64,000 nt of DNA from Chrysomallon squamiferum. Lineage: Eukaryota > Mollusca > Gastropoda > Neomphalida > Peltospiridae. Location: positions 12,139,904 to 12,203,903 of the forward strand of contig CM022672.1 in assembly GCA_012295275.1 (NCBI GenBank), in the 5' to 3' direction. Under the pieces are notes generated by a model. That model was not told the origin of the DNA, searched no databases, and saw only the letters and a program-made list of their open reading frames with translations. The position numbers were made by a program, and so were the translations under genes. Below are positions 52,001 to 63,700 of this stretch, one piece after another (the stretch's first letter is position 1; each line of letters begins with the position of its first letter).

Positions 52001-55000
52001 TCTTTATTATCAAAAGACAAAGGAAAATCAACTACACACAGTGTCAATAACAGTTTGGAAAATAATGCTTGTAGAGTATCATTTAATGAAAATTTTGAAA
52101 AGACAGAAAAATATCCAGAGTGTGGAATCACAATGAATCAACGCAAGTCCCCTGTGTTTAATAGTGCGTCACATAATGGCAAGACCACGAAGAATGAATC
52201 ATTTACACATTCACTTCAAGGTTGGTACTAAAATATTTCTTTTGATAAAGATGACTGATGTTTTCACTTTAGAAATAGATTTTTTCCATACAGTTTTTAT
52301 TCAAGACATTCTCCTTTTAAGGCTTTTTATATATTTATTATCAATAATTTATTTAACACAGTCTTATGTGGCTGTCTGCATATATATGTATGAATTGATA
52401 CATACGTGTATGCTTGTACATGAAAGAAGAGGTATGGATATATAGTATATTTATATATGTGTGAGTGTGTGTGTTTGTTTGTGTATGTGTTGTGTATCTT
52501 TTTTTTTTAATGTTATGTAATGATATTTGATAAAGCACTTGTTTTATTTTATTTCAGATAAAGAAAGAGTAATAAAAAGAAAAGTACTGCGATCTGTTCC
52601 CGAAGGTAATAACAACATCATAATAATTAGTAAATAATTACTGTTTGTGTGGTACACAAAACAGTTATATCTCAGTTACATTAATATTAAATTAGTGTTA
52701 CACATGGCATTTATAATTATAATAACCATATTTATGACTGTTAACATAAATCATAATTTGACAGTCATTTAAGTTAAAATGCTCAGACCATTTCAAGCTC
52801 TAAATGAATGTAATATATATATATATACAGTGTTTTTGATATTTTAAATGATATGTTAAAGTGGTTAATTTTGTTTCAGTGTTTCATACAGACAGATGGA
52901 GTATGAGTGGTAAACACATTGAAGCTCTGTACAGTGACACTTTGTCTGAAAGGTACTCCTTTATCCAAGTTTATTGTAAAACTGATAAAAGGCCTTCTAT
53001 GTCACTGTTATTTTTTAAGAAGAAGTTGTCTTTTCTTTGATATAAATGCTGACTTTATTGCAACAGAAATTTTAATTTCTGTTATGTAATTTTAAAAACT
53101 CCTTTGTTTGAAAAAGAATGGATAGCTGTGTTTATAATAAATATTTTTATCTGGACTCTAATAATTACACTGAATAAATGTAAAATGTTAATAATTTTAA
53201 AATAAAAAACCTAATCCACAGTCTTTTTACACTGACTTTTATTTCTTTTTAAAGGAAGAATGAATACAAACTCGAAAACCTGGTGGGTAAACCAGAATCG
53301 GGGCCTCCATCTGATTTTAAGACACCTTACAAGAGATCACCATTTGTACCATCAGCTCAGAATACCAGTAAACCAGAAGTGAAGAAGTCCAAAGCTCCTA
53401 TATTTTATCCTAAATCTGCCATAAAATGCATTCAGACAAGTAATAAACAGAAAATTTCAACATTTGAAACTCCTTCAGGTCAAGCAGTAGATGGTGGGAC
53501 AGAATGTTTTGCAGATGCCAGGCAGAAACAAGAGGAGATTATCAAAGCTAAAAAGAAACAGAAAATTCGTCCAGTTTGTGGAAGGTTGTCTGCATTGAAG
53601 TCAAACCATTCTAGATACAAGTATTCAGATCTGTCACTGCAAACTGATCTTTCTGTGTCACAGGTAGAATTTATGTTTAGAACTTTAAATTTGTCCTGCT
53701 TATTTTTTTATTACTGCACATAAAATATTAGCTTAAATATATGTACACATTTATAAGACAGCAGCACTAGATTAAAATAAATTTTTAAAAATGTAAATAT
53801 ATGTATTGTTTCTAGAAGAATTTATAAGTCCAGTTATTACAGAAATCTTGTTAGTTGTATTGCTAACTGTGTTCATTTTTCTTTAGACTTTTATTTTCTA
53901 AAGAAATGCCAGTTCACCACAATTATTTGAGTAACAAAATTGTTTAAGTTCACACTGAGTTACATTATTATTATTTATTTTTCTTCTTTTATATGCAGAA
54001 GTGATAATTTTTTGTTATTTTCACATTGAACATATTAAATTACTGGTTAAATAATCTGAAACTGATCTTCTGTTATTTTCAAAATGTTCTTATGTATTTT
54101 AGATCTATAACCATTACCACAGAGAAATGATATAATTTCTATTCTTCTTTCCAGTTAACAAATTTTGGCATACATACTTCCACATTTAACATATCCAGCA
54201 CAAATGCTCAGAATTATAGATTTGACATGAAACACTTCTATCCCAGCCTTCAATCACATGTCCTTGTTGGAGATGGTGCCTTTCTTGTTGCTGATGATAA
54301 AGGTTTTTCTGGACATGAAGAATTCTACAGGTCAGTCAAAAATTGTTTAAAAAAAACTTCGGAAACAAAAAATTAAAAACCTAAAGAAATTCCAGAATTT
54401 TTTTTAAAGTGCTAGCATAATAATTATTCTGTTCAACCCTGATAACAAAAGTATATTGTTATTTATCTTAAATGTGTGCATGTATGTATAAGTATATCTA
54501 TGTTTATGATAATATATTCAGGTCGTTTTTTTCATAACATATTTTGTTTGAGTAATATTTAGGTAAAATTTTAAATTTCTCTTTGAAATATAATAACTGA
54601 TGTAAAATAATAAATGATATAATGAATTTAATATAAATTTGTGCAATATCTTAAATTTGGTGGTTCTGTTTAATACAAATCAGTTTGATTTCAGAGGTTT
54701 CTTAACCATTCAAGGAGTTGACCCATCTCTTGTGACAGAAGCATGGATTACCAACCACTACCGATGGATTGTGTGGAAGCTAGCCACTTACTTTAAATAG
54801 TTTTTCCCTCCATTTTGGAGGAAGGTATTATCAAATAGAAATCTTTATTTATCTCTTCCTCTGTCTGAATCTGCATTCTTTGACATTTATTTTATAACAT
54901 TATTTTTAGTATGAATAAATTATTATTTATTTTAATGTATGTCCAACAGCTTACTGCTAATGAATATTTGATGTCAAACACTAATATATTTTTGTTTTAT

Positions 55001-58000
55001 TTGTAATTAGAAAGTCGGAGATGAACACTTATGTCACCTCTTTACTGATTAATAGCAGAAGATACTTTTATCAATAGACAGAAAGCCCATAGTTTTTAAT
55101 TCCATTAACCATCAAAGTATTTTTCCCTGACTAACTCATTTTTTTATTTAATATTACATCAAGTCCTTCATGTGCATCATGGTACAAAAATGACTATTAT
55201 ATTTTTTTTATTTTTAGATCTCTCACACCAGATTCAGTGATGTTTCAGCTAAAATACAGATATGACAGAGAAATAGACAATTGTCAAAGGTTTATTATTT
55301 ATTATCATTCAGACTTAATAAGGAAAAATAGTTTTTGAAATAATGCTTAACATTTTGAATGTTGTTAATACAATTCCCATAAAGAAAGTGTCCTTTTCCT
55401 CCCTCCCAGAAAAATGTTGAAAAATTTATAAAAAGGCTGGCTTTTATTTTCCATTTATTATTTTACTGTTTGTTGGATGGAGAGAGTGAGGTCATACAAA
55501 AAAAAAACCCAAACCCATTTAAAAATCTTTTTAAAAATTTAAAAATTAAAATATCAGTTTAAAAATTTACTTAATTATCCTTTTTTGAGTAATCTTTAAA
55601 TTAGTTTTTTACTTATTTTATTTTCATATTTCACAAACCCGAGATTTTTTACTTTCTTTGAAATAACAATGATAGTATGGTCTAAAAAAAACCTTTGCTT
55701 AGAAACTTTATTGTCTTATCAAAATTTTGTTTTATTTTCTCCTTCAATCCTTACTGCCTCAATTCACTTATTGAAGTATATTATTAAGGATGACTGTTTT
55801 TCAGGTCTTGCTTGAAGAAAATAATGGAAAAGGATGACACAGCTTGTAAGAGAATGATCCTGTGTGTAGCAGGAATATCATCTGTGACTCCAGAATCAAG
55901 TGGGACAAAGAAAAACATAAATGGTCCAGAGGTATACAGATATACAAAACTAACATTCTTTATTAAAAACAAGACTTTGATATGTTTTTATTTATTGTTA
56001 TTTTGAACATTTTGTCTTTGGTATATAATAATACATTTAAAAAAACTAAATTAAAAAAAGAGCCCTAAAAAAAAGTAAAATCCAAAAATCAAAAGAAAAA
56101 CTAAGTTAAATAGATAAATAAATACATAAATAATAATAATAATAATAGTTTAAAAAATAATAAATAAAATTTGAAAAAAAAGTGTTTCTTTTATTTTAAA
56201 AATCAACTGTATATTTTAATATATTTTTAATTATGAAGTTTTCTCTTTATTTGAAATTAAGCTTCTTTTCTTCTACAGGTTTTTCTAGAGCTGACAGACA
56301 GCTGGTATAGTATTAAAGGAAAAATGGACGGTGCTTTGTTGGAGATGGTGGAAAGAAAACGAATAGTGGTGGGACAGAAACTGTGTATCAGTGGGGCAGA
56401 ACTTGGAGGCAGTGAAGATGCCTGTTCACCACTTGAGGTCAGTTTGGATCTCTGATTCAGAGTTAACTGTTAATACTAAAAGATACTTTAGGTACAGAGA
56501 AGGTTAAAATCTTGACCATTATTTGTGGTCATTAAGGATACACATTAATATATTCGGTCAGTAATTAAAAGATTTTGTCATCAATATCAAAAACAGTTAA
56601 TTTTTACTTGTCCTCCAATTTTATTTATGTCCTATTAAAAACTGATTATGAGATATTTTAAAATTTATTTATATATTTAATTATTTATTTATTATTATGG
56701 TTGTTGTTGTTGTTAATATTTTTTCAGATGTTGTTAACTAAATAATATATTCTTTGAGCCCAAATGGATCTAAATTGTCTTCAGAAACATAATCACCACA
56801 TTCAAAAATATTTCTAAAAAAATCTAGGCACATTTTATTTATTTATTTTTGAAAACGCATAAACACTATTTATTTATTTATTTCTTTACTTTTTTTTTTT
56901 AAAATCCAGGCACCAGCTTCTTTGTTTTTGAAGATGTCGATGAATTCCACTCGTCCTGCCTCCTGGGACAGTCAGCCTTGGATACATCTGATTTCCGTGT
57001 CCACTCTAAAGTGTCAATCTGCTCTCTGCATTGTAGTGGTGGCCTTGTTGGCTACGTTGATGCTGTAGTCCAGAGAGTATATCCAGTGATGGTAAGTATT
57101 CAGTAAAGAAATACAAAAACAGTAAAATCAAAACATGCCCAAACATGTTCAATGATATGAATTTAGATTGTGAATTAAATTGATATATTTTTTTATCAAA
57201 TGCATTCTAGATTCCTTTTGCTATGGGATTTTAAAACTATAAAAAAAAAAATATAATGGTTTGTCTATTTCAATATTATTATTAATTCTGTATAATTATA
57301 TATCCATTTTAAAAAAGATGTTCAGTGTTTTTTTTAATATAACCTGCATTATGCAGTTATTTCCTTCCTATTATAATTTAAATAAATGATTTTATTTTCA
57401 TTCTGTAGTTTTGGAAACTAAATTACAAATGAATAACTTTTTGTTGTTGTGGACAAAAAATATTTGATTCAGTTCTTGTAGCTGAATCATAGAAAGTGTT
57501 AAAATTTTTCCATTTAAAGAAAACACTTTGTGTGTGTGTGGGTGTGTGTGAGAGTGAATTAGAGTGTGAGTTTGTGTGTGTGTGTATGTGTGTGTGTTTG
57601 TGTTTTTCTTGTATAGACTGATACATGGTACCTGTTATTTGCGTTTTCAGTACATGGAAAAAGAAAAGTGATGGTTCGACAAACATTTCTATTTGGCAGA
57701 GGCTGAGGAGAGAATTCAGCCAGTTTGAACAGATAAAGCAAGTCAAGATGGAGAAACTCTATGACAAGATACAGGCAAAGTTTGAAAAGAAGAAATTCAA
57801 GGCAGGTCAACGGATTTTTATGTTAACTGGGAACTTCTTTTAAAGTTATTTGTTTAAATGAAAATTTGTTTGATTAATTTATTTTGATTTCAGTAATATC
57901 CATTGCCTAACCTATAACATTATTTCTTGCAGTAAACAGAAAACCTGGAAGAAAATTACAGAAGACAAGATGTTGAAAGACTGCAGTCAGGACTTGAAAT

Positions 58001-60140
58001 ATTTTGAGGCAGTTGAAAGCTCACTTAACCCTGAAGAATTACATGTATGTACATCTAGGTTGTACTTTTTTTTCAAATTTGAGAACAATAATGGTGTTGT
58101 TAGTTTACATTTGTTAAAATTAGAAAAAAAAAAAAAAAAAAAAAAACTTACTGGTCATGTTACATGCTTGTCTTATAAAGAAGTAAAACAGCTGGTTTTA
58201 ATACAGGTGAGCTATAAAGCAACAGAGGCATTCAGATGTAAACTTGCTGGAATATAATCATGTTGATTTTTTATTTTGTTTGTTAACTGTAGAAATCTGT
58301 AAGAGGCTGAATAGCAGAAGTTCAGAGAAGCGTTAGAACACCTTGGCACCTACAAATTCCACATCATAGTTCTGTACTGAAAGGTGTATATAAAAAAAAA
58401 AAATGAATTTTGATGAAAAACTTTGATTTACCAGATGATTTATCTAACGTTATATTCTTAAATAACTGATGTAATTTCTTTTTGCTTTCTTCTAGAGCTG
58501 GCTGAGTGCAGAGCAACAGCATCTGATGGAGGAACACCAGCGTCCGCAGGGAACAGATACAACAGCAGCTGCAAGCTGATTTTTCAGAAAGCTTGGGAAG
58601 AGCTACCTGGGGTGTGTGTCCTCTCCTTTTATTCATTTACTGTCAGATAACAGGCATCAATCCATGCTCGTTATTTAAGCCTAACAAACATCTTTCTATA
58701 ATTTTCAGGCTTAAATCATAGGCATCTATATAGTTATTTAAGTGAATAAACATGTGTTAATAAATGGATGAATAAACAAATAACAAACTAGATAAGAATA
58801 TTTCAGGGTTTTAGGTGCTTTATTAATGAAAAGCACATGGAATAATTGAAACTAATACCCATTACTTAAGTAAATGTTCTAACACTTTTATTGTTGTGAA
58901 AAAAAAATGTAGTTAAGCAAAAACTCAGTTAAGAAAAAAAAAAACAAAACTGAATTTAAAAAAAGAAGATTTTGATAACTGCTTAATAATAAATAATATT
59001 AAAATCAACAGTTAATTTTAATTAAAACCATTTAATGTTAAAGTTTAACATGCAAGTATAGATCAACATTATATATATCTATATGTTTTGTTTTGGAATC
59101 AACTGAATCTGCTTTTCTAACATAGTGAAGTCTTTACTGATAAATAAGACAAATAATAGTCTAGTCTATACAAAACTGAGAAGTGAGTAAAAAAGCAAAA
59201 CAACATTTCTATCAAATTAATTATAAATATATATATATATATATATATTTTAACATTTTTTCCTTTTAAGGATGACAAAGAGAGAAAAGTTACACCTGTA
59301 TTGAAGATTCGAATTGTTGGATGTTCAAAACCAGACATAGATTCAAAAACAAGTGAGAATGTTTACGTTTATATTTTCTACAGATATTAATAAGGATGAT
59401 AAAATATTTTGTGTCCATATTGAAATGTATAGATTTTATTTCTTTTCAATACTAAATTATAACTTTGATTGAGTTTATACGGTCAAATTTGTTTTGAGTG
59501 GTGTTAGCCAATTTTATTATTTGTTTTGTGTTAGGGTGCTGAAAATAAACAGACAAATAACATTTTTCTAGACCTCTATTTTAGAAATCTTGACTTTTTT
59601 TGGTTTTTAAATATTTTTTATTTATTTATGAAAATTTTAAATCCATTTTTTATTTTTTTCAATTCAGCTACACTAGTGACCATTTGGAGACCAACTCCAG
59701 ACTGGATGGACTTGAAGGAAGGAAAAGATACAAATTTTATAGCCTAACTTCATCATCTGCAAAAGTAACTAATATATTTTGTCCTGAAATTTCAAATAAC
59801 TACTATTTACTATTTTATTAAACTGACAAAAAATATCGGGATCATATTCTGATACATTTTAATATAAGGGAAACAATTTCAAAATCAGTTCATTTTAATT
59901 TTTTTTATTTACTTTTTAAAAACACTTGATTGTTAATCATTCTTGTTTGTCTCTCTCCATAAGGAAAGTGACTACATAAGCACTGTATTTTAAATAGTGT
60001 TGTTTTCACAGTGATATATTTTCTGTTTTAGAAGTCGATTACACAGTTACAGTGTTCACCTGACAGCAAGTAGACAGAGCTGTGTCAAGGAACAGAAAAT
60101 TGATGAAAACTATCTCGATCTCATCTATGAACCAAGAGAG
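43820..60140 (+). CDS. BRCA2: BRCA2 recombination mediator, 5' and central gene; 3' end lost at assembly gap; several frame breaks
   Basis: BRCA2 loads RAD51 onto single-stranded DNA in homologous recombination and fork protection. Exons supported by phase and similarity: 43820-43900, 44250-44385, 44930-45035, 45494-45645, 45993-46024 (or 46036), 46548-52220, 52558-52605, 52880-52952, 53255-53663, 54155-54330, 54695-54824, 55218-55289, 55805-55931, 56279-56437, 56910-57091, 57651-57805, 57940-58044, 58496-58613, 59271-59352, 59668-59764, 60032-60140. In order: WFDEL, MSWTSSMETPS, about 13 BRC repeats, helical domain, OB1, tower, OB2. About 2700 residues precede the gap; OB3 and the C-terminal RAD51 site are absent. 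Frame breaks start at 50877 and continue to the gap. Start ATG 43820 is the first ATG after the apparent acceptor at 43787, with an in-frame stop upstream. The first junctions are the least certain. Confidence 0.9.
48282..51904 (+). repeat. BRCA2: BRC repeat array, about 13 RAD51-binding repeats
   Basis: FxTAxGK-type cores begin at 48282, 48591, 48768, 50430, 50652, 50769, 50893, 51018, 51141, 51264, 51518, 51638 and 51830. The first three are FSTT/FSTA forms (FSTTGGK, FSTANGK, FSTASGK) with a Cys after the core. Repeats four to ten are FQTASGK followed by a helix ending SLWKDE or a close variant; the eleventh is FQTALGK ending DLWKDE. The last two are FKTASGK and FQTASGS. Spent copies are visible near 50336, 50555 and 51370. 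In known BRC repeats FxxA inserts in the RAD51 oligomerisation pocket and a second LFDE motif docks elsewhere. Human BRCA2 has eight repeats. Confidence 0.9.
50769..51218 (+). repeat. BRCA2: recently amplified 123-bp BRC units
   Basis: Four consecutive BRC repeats (starts 50769, 50893, 51018, 51141) are spaced 124, 125 and 123 bp. The spacing is 123 bp (41 codons) once the extra bases are discounted. Their linkers are also shared: SRMPQETMSCK follows two of them, and long stretches are identical at the nucleotide level. This indicates recent unequal exchange within the coding exon. Confidence 0.8.
54795..54800 (+). other. BRCA2: premature TAG from an extra A in a BRCA2 exon
   Basis: After WKLATYF the sequence has three A before TAG (stop at 54798-54800). 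With two A the exon reads LATYFNSFSLHFGGR and joins in phase to SLTPDSVMFQLKYRYD, matching the human segment LAAMECAFPKEFANR residue for residue in length. The exon is 130 bp instead of the 129 that the flanking phases require. Confidence 0.75.
56910..59764 (+). other. BRCA2: cluster of frame breaks in BRCA2 tower/OB exons
   Basis: Breaks inferred from similarity switching frame within an exon: between about 56966 and 57000 (NSTRPASW to SLHCSGG); 57658-57662 (five A, four expected: MEKKSDG); 58002-58005 (four T, three expected: GLEIFEAVE); about 58541-58550 (one extra base: EEHQR to EQIQQQLQ); 59723-59726 (four A, five expected: KEGKRYKFY). A further offset is needed at the 60032 junction. 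Most sit in homopolymers. Correcting them restores the exon phases. Confidence 0.7.
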
Positions 60141-60526
60141 GTAAACATAACAATTTTTAACCCCCAAAATGATTGCAACATGTACATAAACCAGTTAATA
60201 TAAAATGTATATTAGAACCAGCGAGCATTGGAGTTTTATTAGTTCATAATATTATATTTCTTTGGATGGATAATCAGAATGTACCTGTAAAAGACTGGAA
60301 CATTTTCATGGAATGCAGTAAAATTAAGAACAAAATAAAATTATGACATAAAGAGAAAATAACAGTGCAATAACTACACAGAATATTGTTTTGGGCATGA
60401 AAAACTAAAAGTAAGCTTTTTCGCTTCCTTCCACGCTTAATTTGAAAAGGGGAGACTTGTGATTTCATTTTATACAAAACTGTAGAAAAGCTTTTCAATG
60501 GTGTCTTACTTTAACAGATGTGGAAA

Positions 60527-60726
60527 NNNNNNNNNNNNNNNNNNNNNNNNNNNNNNNNNNNNNNNNNNNNNNNNNNNNNNNNNNNNNNNNNNNNNNNNNN
60601 NNNNNNNNNNNNNNNNNNNNNNNNNNNNNNNNNNNNNNNNNNNNNNNNNNNNNNNNNNNNNNNNNNNNNNNNNNNNNNNNNNNNNNNNNNNNNNNNNNNN
60701 NNNNNNNNNNNNNNNNNNNNNNNNNN
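60527..60726. other. assembly gap, exactly 200 N
   Basis: A run of N of exactly 200 is a scaffolder's fixed placeholder, so true distance and even adjacency are unknown. It follows TTTAACAG then ATGTGGAAA, which could be an acceptor and the start of a further BRCA2 exon. The OB3 exons should lie beyond this point and do not appear before the window ends. Confidence 0.99.
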
Positions 60727-63700
60727 TTATTTTTTATTAAATCTTACATATGAATTTTTTTTGAGCAGATCAATTTAAATATTTTAAAAATGAATGTTTT
60801 ATATTTCTGCCTTAATTGACAATAATATAATATTTATGCCTGAAGTAGTATTTACATTTTATCAAATTAAAAAAAAAAAAAAAAAATTTTGTTTACCTCT
60901 CAATGTCTGAAATGGCAGAGTTGAGAGTACAGGACCAGTTGACGAGTCTGACGCTTCTGTAGATTTTCTTCATCTCATGCAGACAGATAAAAGCTTCTGT
61001 TACAGCCTTGTATAATTTCTGAAACATAAAATTGCTGTTTTAAAATATCAAATTTTATTACTTTCACAATTATATATATATCTTGTAATTCTGCAAAATA
61101 TTTATTCTTTTTTCAACAGATAACATGATTTTGTTTTAAAAAGGTCTGCTTCATGAAAGAGAAATTTGACTGATTAAATATCCTATATTTATCAATTATT
61201 CTGTTGAAAAGCATCTTTTATTTTATTATTCTTAATGTCTGTGGTGTTATCTTGCATGCTACTTTATGAACTGTGTCCTATTGTAATAACTGTTTTTGCC
61301 ATCTCCATTATGAAATATGTCCTACTACAATAATTTTTCTTACTGGCTCCATGGTGAAGCAAGTCCTATTCCAGTCATACGAACCACCAAGTTTTCTCAG
61401 CTGATGGTAAATCTGGTCACCTTTTCTGAAGAATTATTTAAGAAAAATAAAAAATTAAATGGATGAAATATAAAAGACAAATGAATAACTGCTGTACAAT
61501 CCTCTGATTTTAATACGATAACAATTTGTTAATGACTTCTTATTAATTTCAACTCTACTCGAATCAGTGACAATTACCTTTCAAATAAATAAAAAAGAAA
61601 TAAAAGAATCCACCTATAAATTAATCGTCTTACTCATTCTTCCATTTCCAGACTTCTTCAACAAATTTCTCTCGCCCAGGTCATGTCGTGACAACTTCTT
61701 CTCCCTCATCAGTTTCTTTTCCACTACAACCTGTGTGGCAATACCTGCGTGATCACACCCTGGATTCCACAACACCATCTTACCCTTCATTCTGTGCCTT
61801 TGAAATAAAAATGTGTAATTCCAGATTAGGTCCTAGAAATGAAATGAACCAATTTTTGTTTTATTTTATTATACCTGTAACTCAGTGTTTGGGGCCACGG
61901 CATGAAGCATGTTAGGTCATCATAAACACAAAAGCATTATGTTTGTTGCTTAATAACCAAACAATACTAAAATGACTTTTATAGCAAAATTATCTGAAGG
62001 GTAAATACTTAGTAAATTTTGTTGAATATTCACATTTTGTATTAAGATAATTTTTTTTGGGGGTAATTTTCTAAAATATTTTTATTTTTAGATGTAAAAA
62101 CAATATTAATCTGTTCTGATGAAGAAAAACACTACTAAAAATAATATTTTCGGACAATAAAAACCAAATATTTAAATTTTGATTATGTGTATTTTGTTCG
62201 TCCCTGTAACATCGTAAATGTAGATAAATACAAAACAAAACAGAAAAACCCTACCATCTTACAAGACAGTCTTGTACAGCACTGGTCAGAGCATGACCAA
62301 GGTGAAGTTTTCCAGTCACATTTGGAGGTGGAATAACAATAATAAATTTGTCATCATAACTGGTGGTTTGTGGATCTCTGCCCTGAAAGAAAAGTTTAGA
62401 ATTAATTATATGTTTATATTATTATAAGAGACAGTTAAATGGCGTGTATAGAAACACTGTTTTCTCTTGGTAAGATGAATCTTTGTATCTATGTACTTTT
62501 AATTTATAAGTTTTGTTTCACAAAACAATCAGAACATGTAATTAAGTTAAAGAAAAGTGAAAGAACGTTGGAATCTTTTATCTTGATATCATTTCAGATA
62601 TAATTATTAGATGTAAAACCGTAACAGACTGAGTATAACATTTTCTCATGATCCTTTATTATTATAATTATTTTTTAAAAGATTAAAGAAAAACCTGATC
62701 AGTGTATAGAAACACTACTTTCTCTTAGTAAAATGAATCTTTGTATCTATGTACAAATTAAGTTTTGTTTCACAAAACAATCAGGACATGCAATTAAGTT
62801 ATGACAAGTTAAAGAAAAGTGTAAGAAGGTTGGAATCTTATATCTTGGTATCATTTTAGATATAATTATTTTTTAAAGTTTAAAGAAAAACCTGATCTCA
62901 CTTCACATTAAAAAATCTCTAACATTAAACACTAACATAATTTTATTATTAATTAAATGTAGCAAGACGAAATAATTTGTGAAATCACTAAATGATAAAC
63001 TCACTCCATATTCAGGTGTGAAAAAGCCAGTTTTCTCCCACCAGTCATACCAGGCTGCCTCCACATAACTTGGACTGTAGGATTCAGGCATGGGACATGA
63101 TGTATCTAAAAATATAAAATGAATTCATAATTCTGGCCTTACATTTATGTGAAAAAAATAAAGAACTGATAAGAAATTAAATCAAGTATGCATTGTTCTT
63201 AATGTTTAAGTTTAAATTTTGATACCTCTCTCTCTCTAAAAAAAAATTAAAATAACTAAAAATAAAATAAAAAATAACAATTTTGCAGACTAAAAAGACA
63301 CATTAATTCAAAACATTTAATGAAATAAAAATAATAATAAATTTATGATGTGAAAAAGGAAATTGCATGGCAAACAAAAAATACAGTTTGATTTGTAGAC
63401 AATATAATTTTATTTTAATGTCCATACTGATTTTTAATTTTCTTTAAATAAATAATCATTCTACACAATGATAGATCAAAGTGGGTGGATAGGAAGGTGC
63501 TTTATCACAATCATATATATATTTTAAAAAAATGCAAAAATAAAAATAACTACCTTTTTGTCTCCTTTCTTAGTTGGAATGTCATAAGTGATAACAGACT
63601 TCTCTTTCTGTTTCTTCTTCTTTTTTTTCTGTAGAAATATTATTATTATTATTTTATTTTAGTTGAAAAACAAATATATATATATACATTTATAAATACA

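Larger units (their letters stand above)
46548..52220 (+). other. BRCA2: BRCA2 large central exon (BRC-repeat exon)
   Basis: A single 5.67 kb exon starts after a TATAG acceptor and ends at a CAAG/GTTGGT donor in phase 1. It fuses what vertebrates split into exons 10 and 11. It is open for 4.3 kb from 46548. Frame breaks then occur at 50877-50882 (six A, five expected), about 51003-51008 (two extra bases) and 51281-51285 (five A, six expected), all inside repeats whose sister copies show the correct frame. The first half is acidic and Ser/Asn/Lys-rich, as expected of disordered BRCA2 sequence. The second half carries most BRC repeats. Confidence 0.88.
53255..60140 (+). other. BRCA2: BRCA2 DNA-binding domain exons (helical, OB1, tower, OB2)
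   Basis: 53255-53663 carries FETPSGQ and the basic KAKKKQKIRP. 54155-54330 has FYPSLQSHVLVGDGAFLVA. 54695-54824 has VDPSLVTEAWITNHYRWIVW. 55218-55289 has LKYRYDREID. 55805-55931 has KKIMEKDDTACKRM. 56279-56437 has ELTDSWYSIKGKMD and GAELGGSEDACSPLE (OB1). 56910-57091 has NSTRPASW and GGLVGYVDAVVQR. 57651-58613 encode the charged tower helices. 59271-60140 has LKIRIVGCSK, TIWRPTPDW and YEPRE (OB2). Each matches the corresponding human segment in order. In several exons two frames must be spliced together to keep the similarity. Helical-domain hits support binding of DSS1 by analogy. Confidence 0.85.

Noticed and set aside
43820-60140. BRCA2 as a true pseudogene
   Set aside because: The breaks are clustered on the gap side, are mostly homopolymer indels, and splice sites and residues are conserved throughout. 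An intact VARS1 neighbours it and error-like changes continue in the duplicate contig.
60498-60778. Open frames across the N run
   Set aside because: They consist of undetermined bases.
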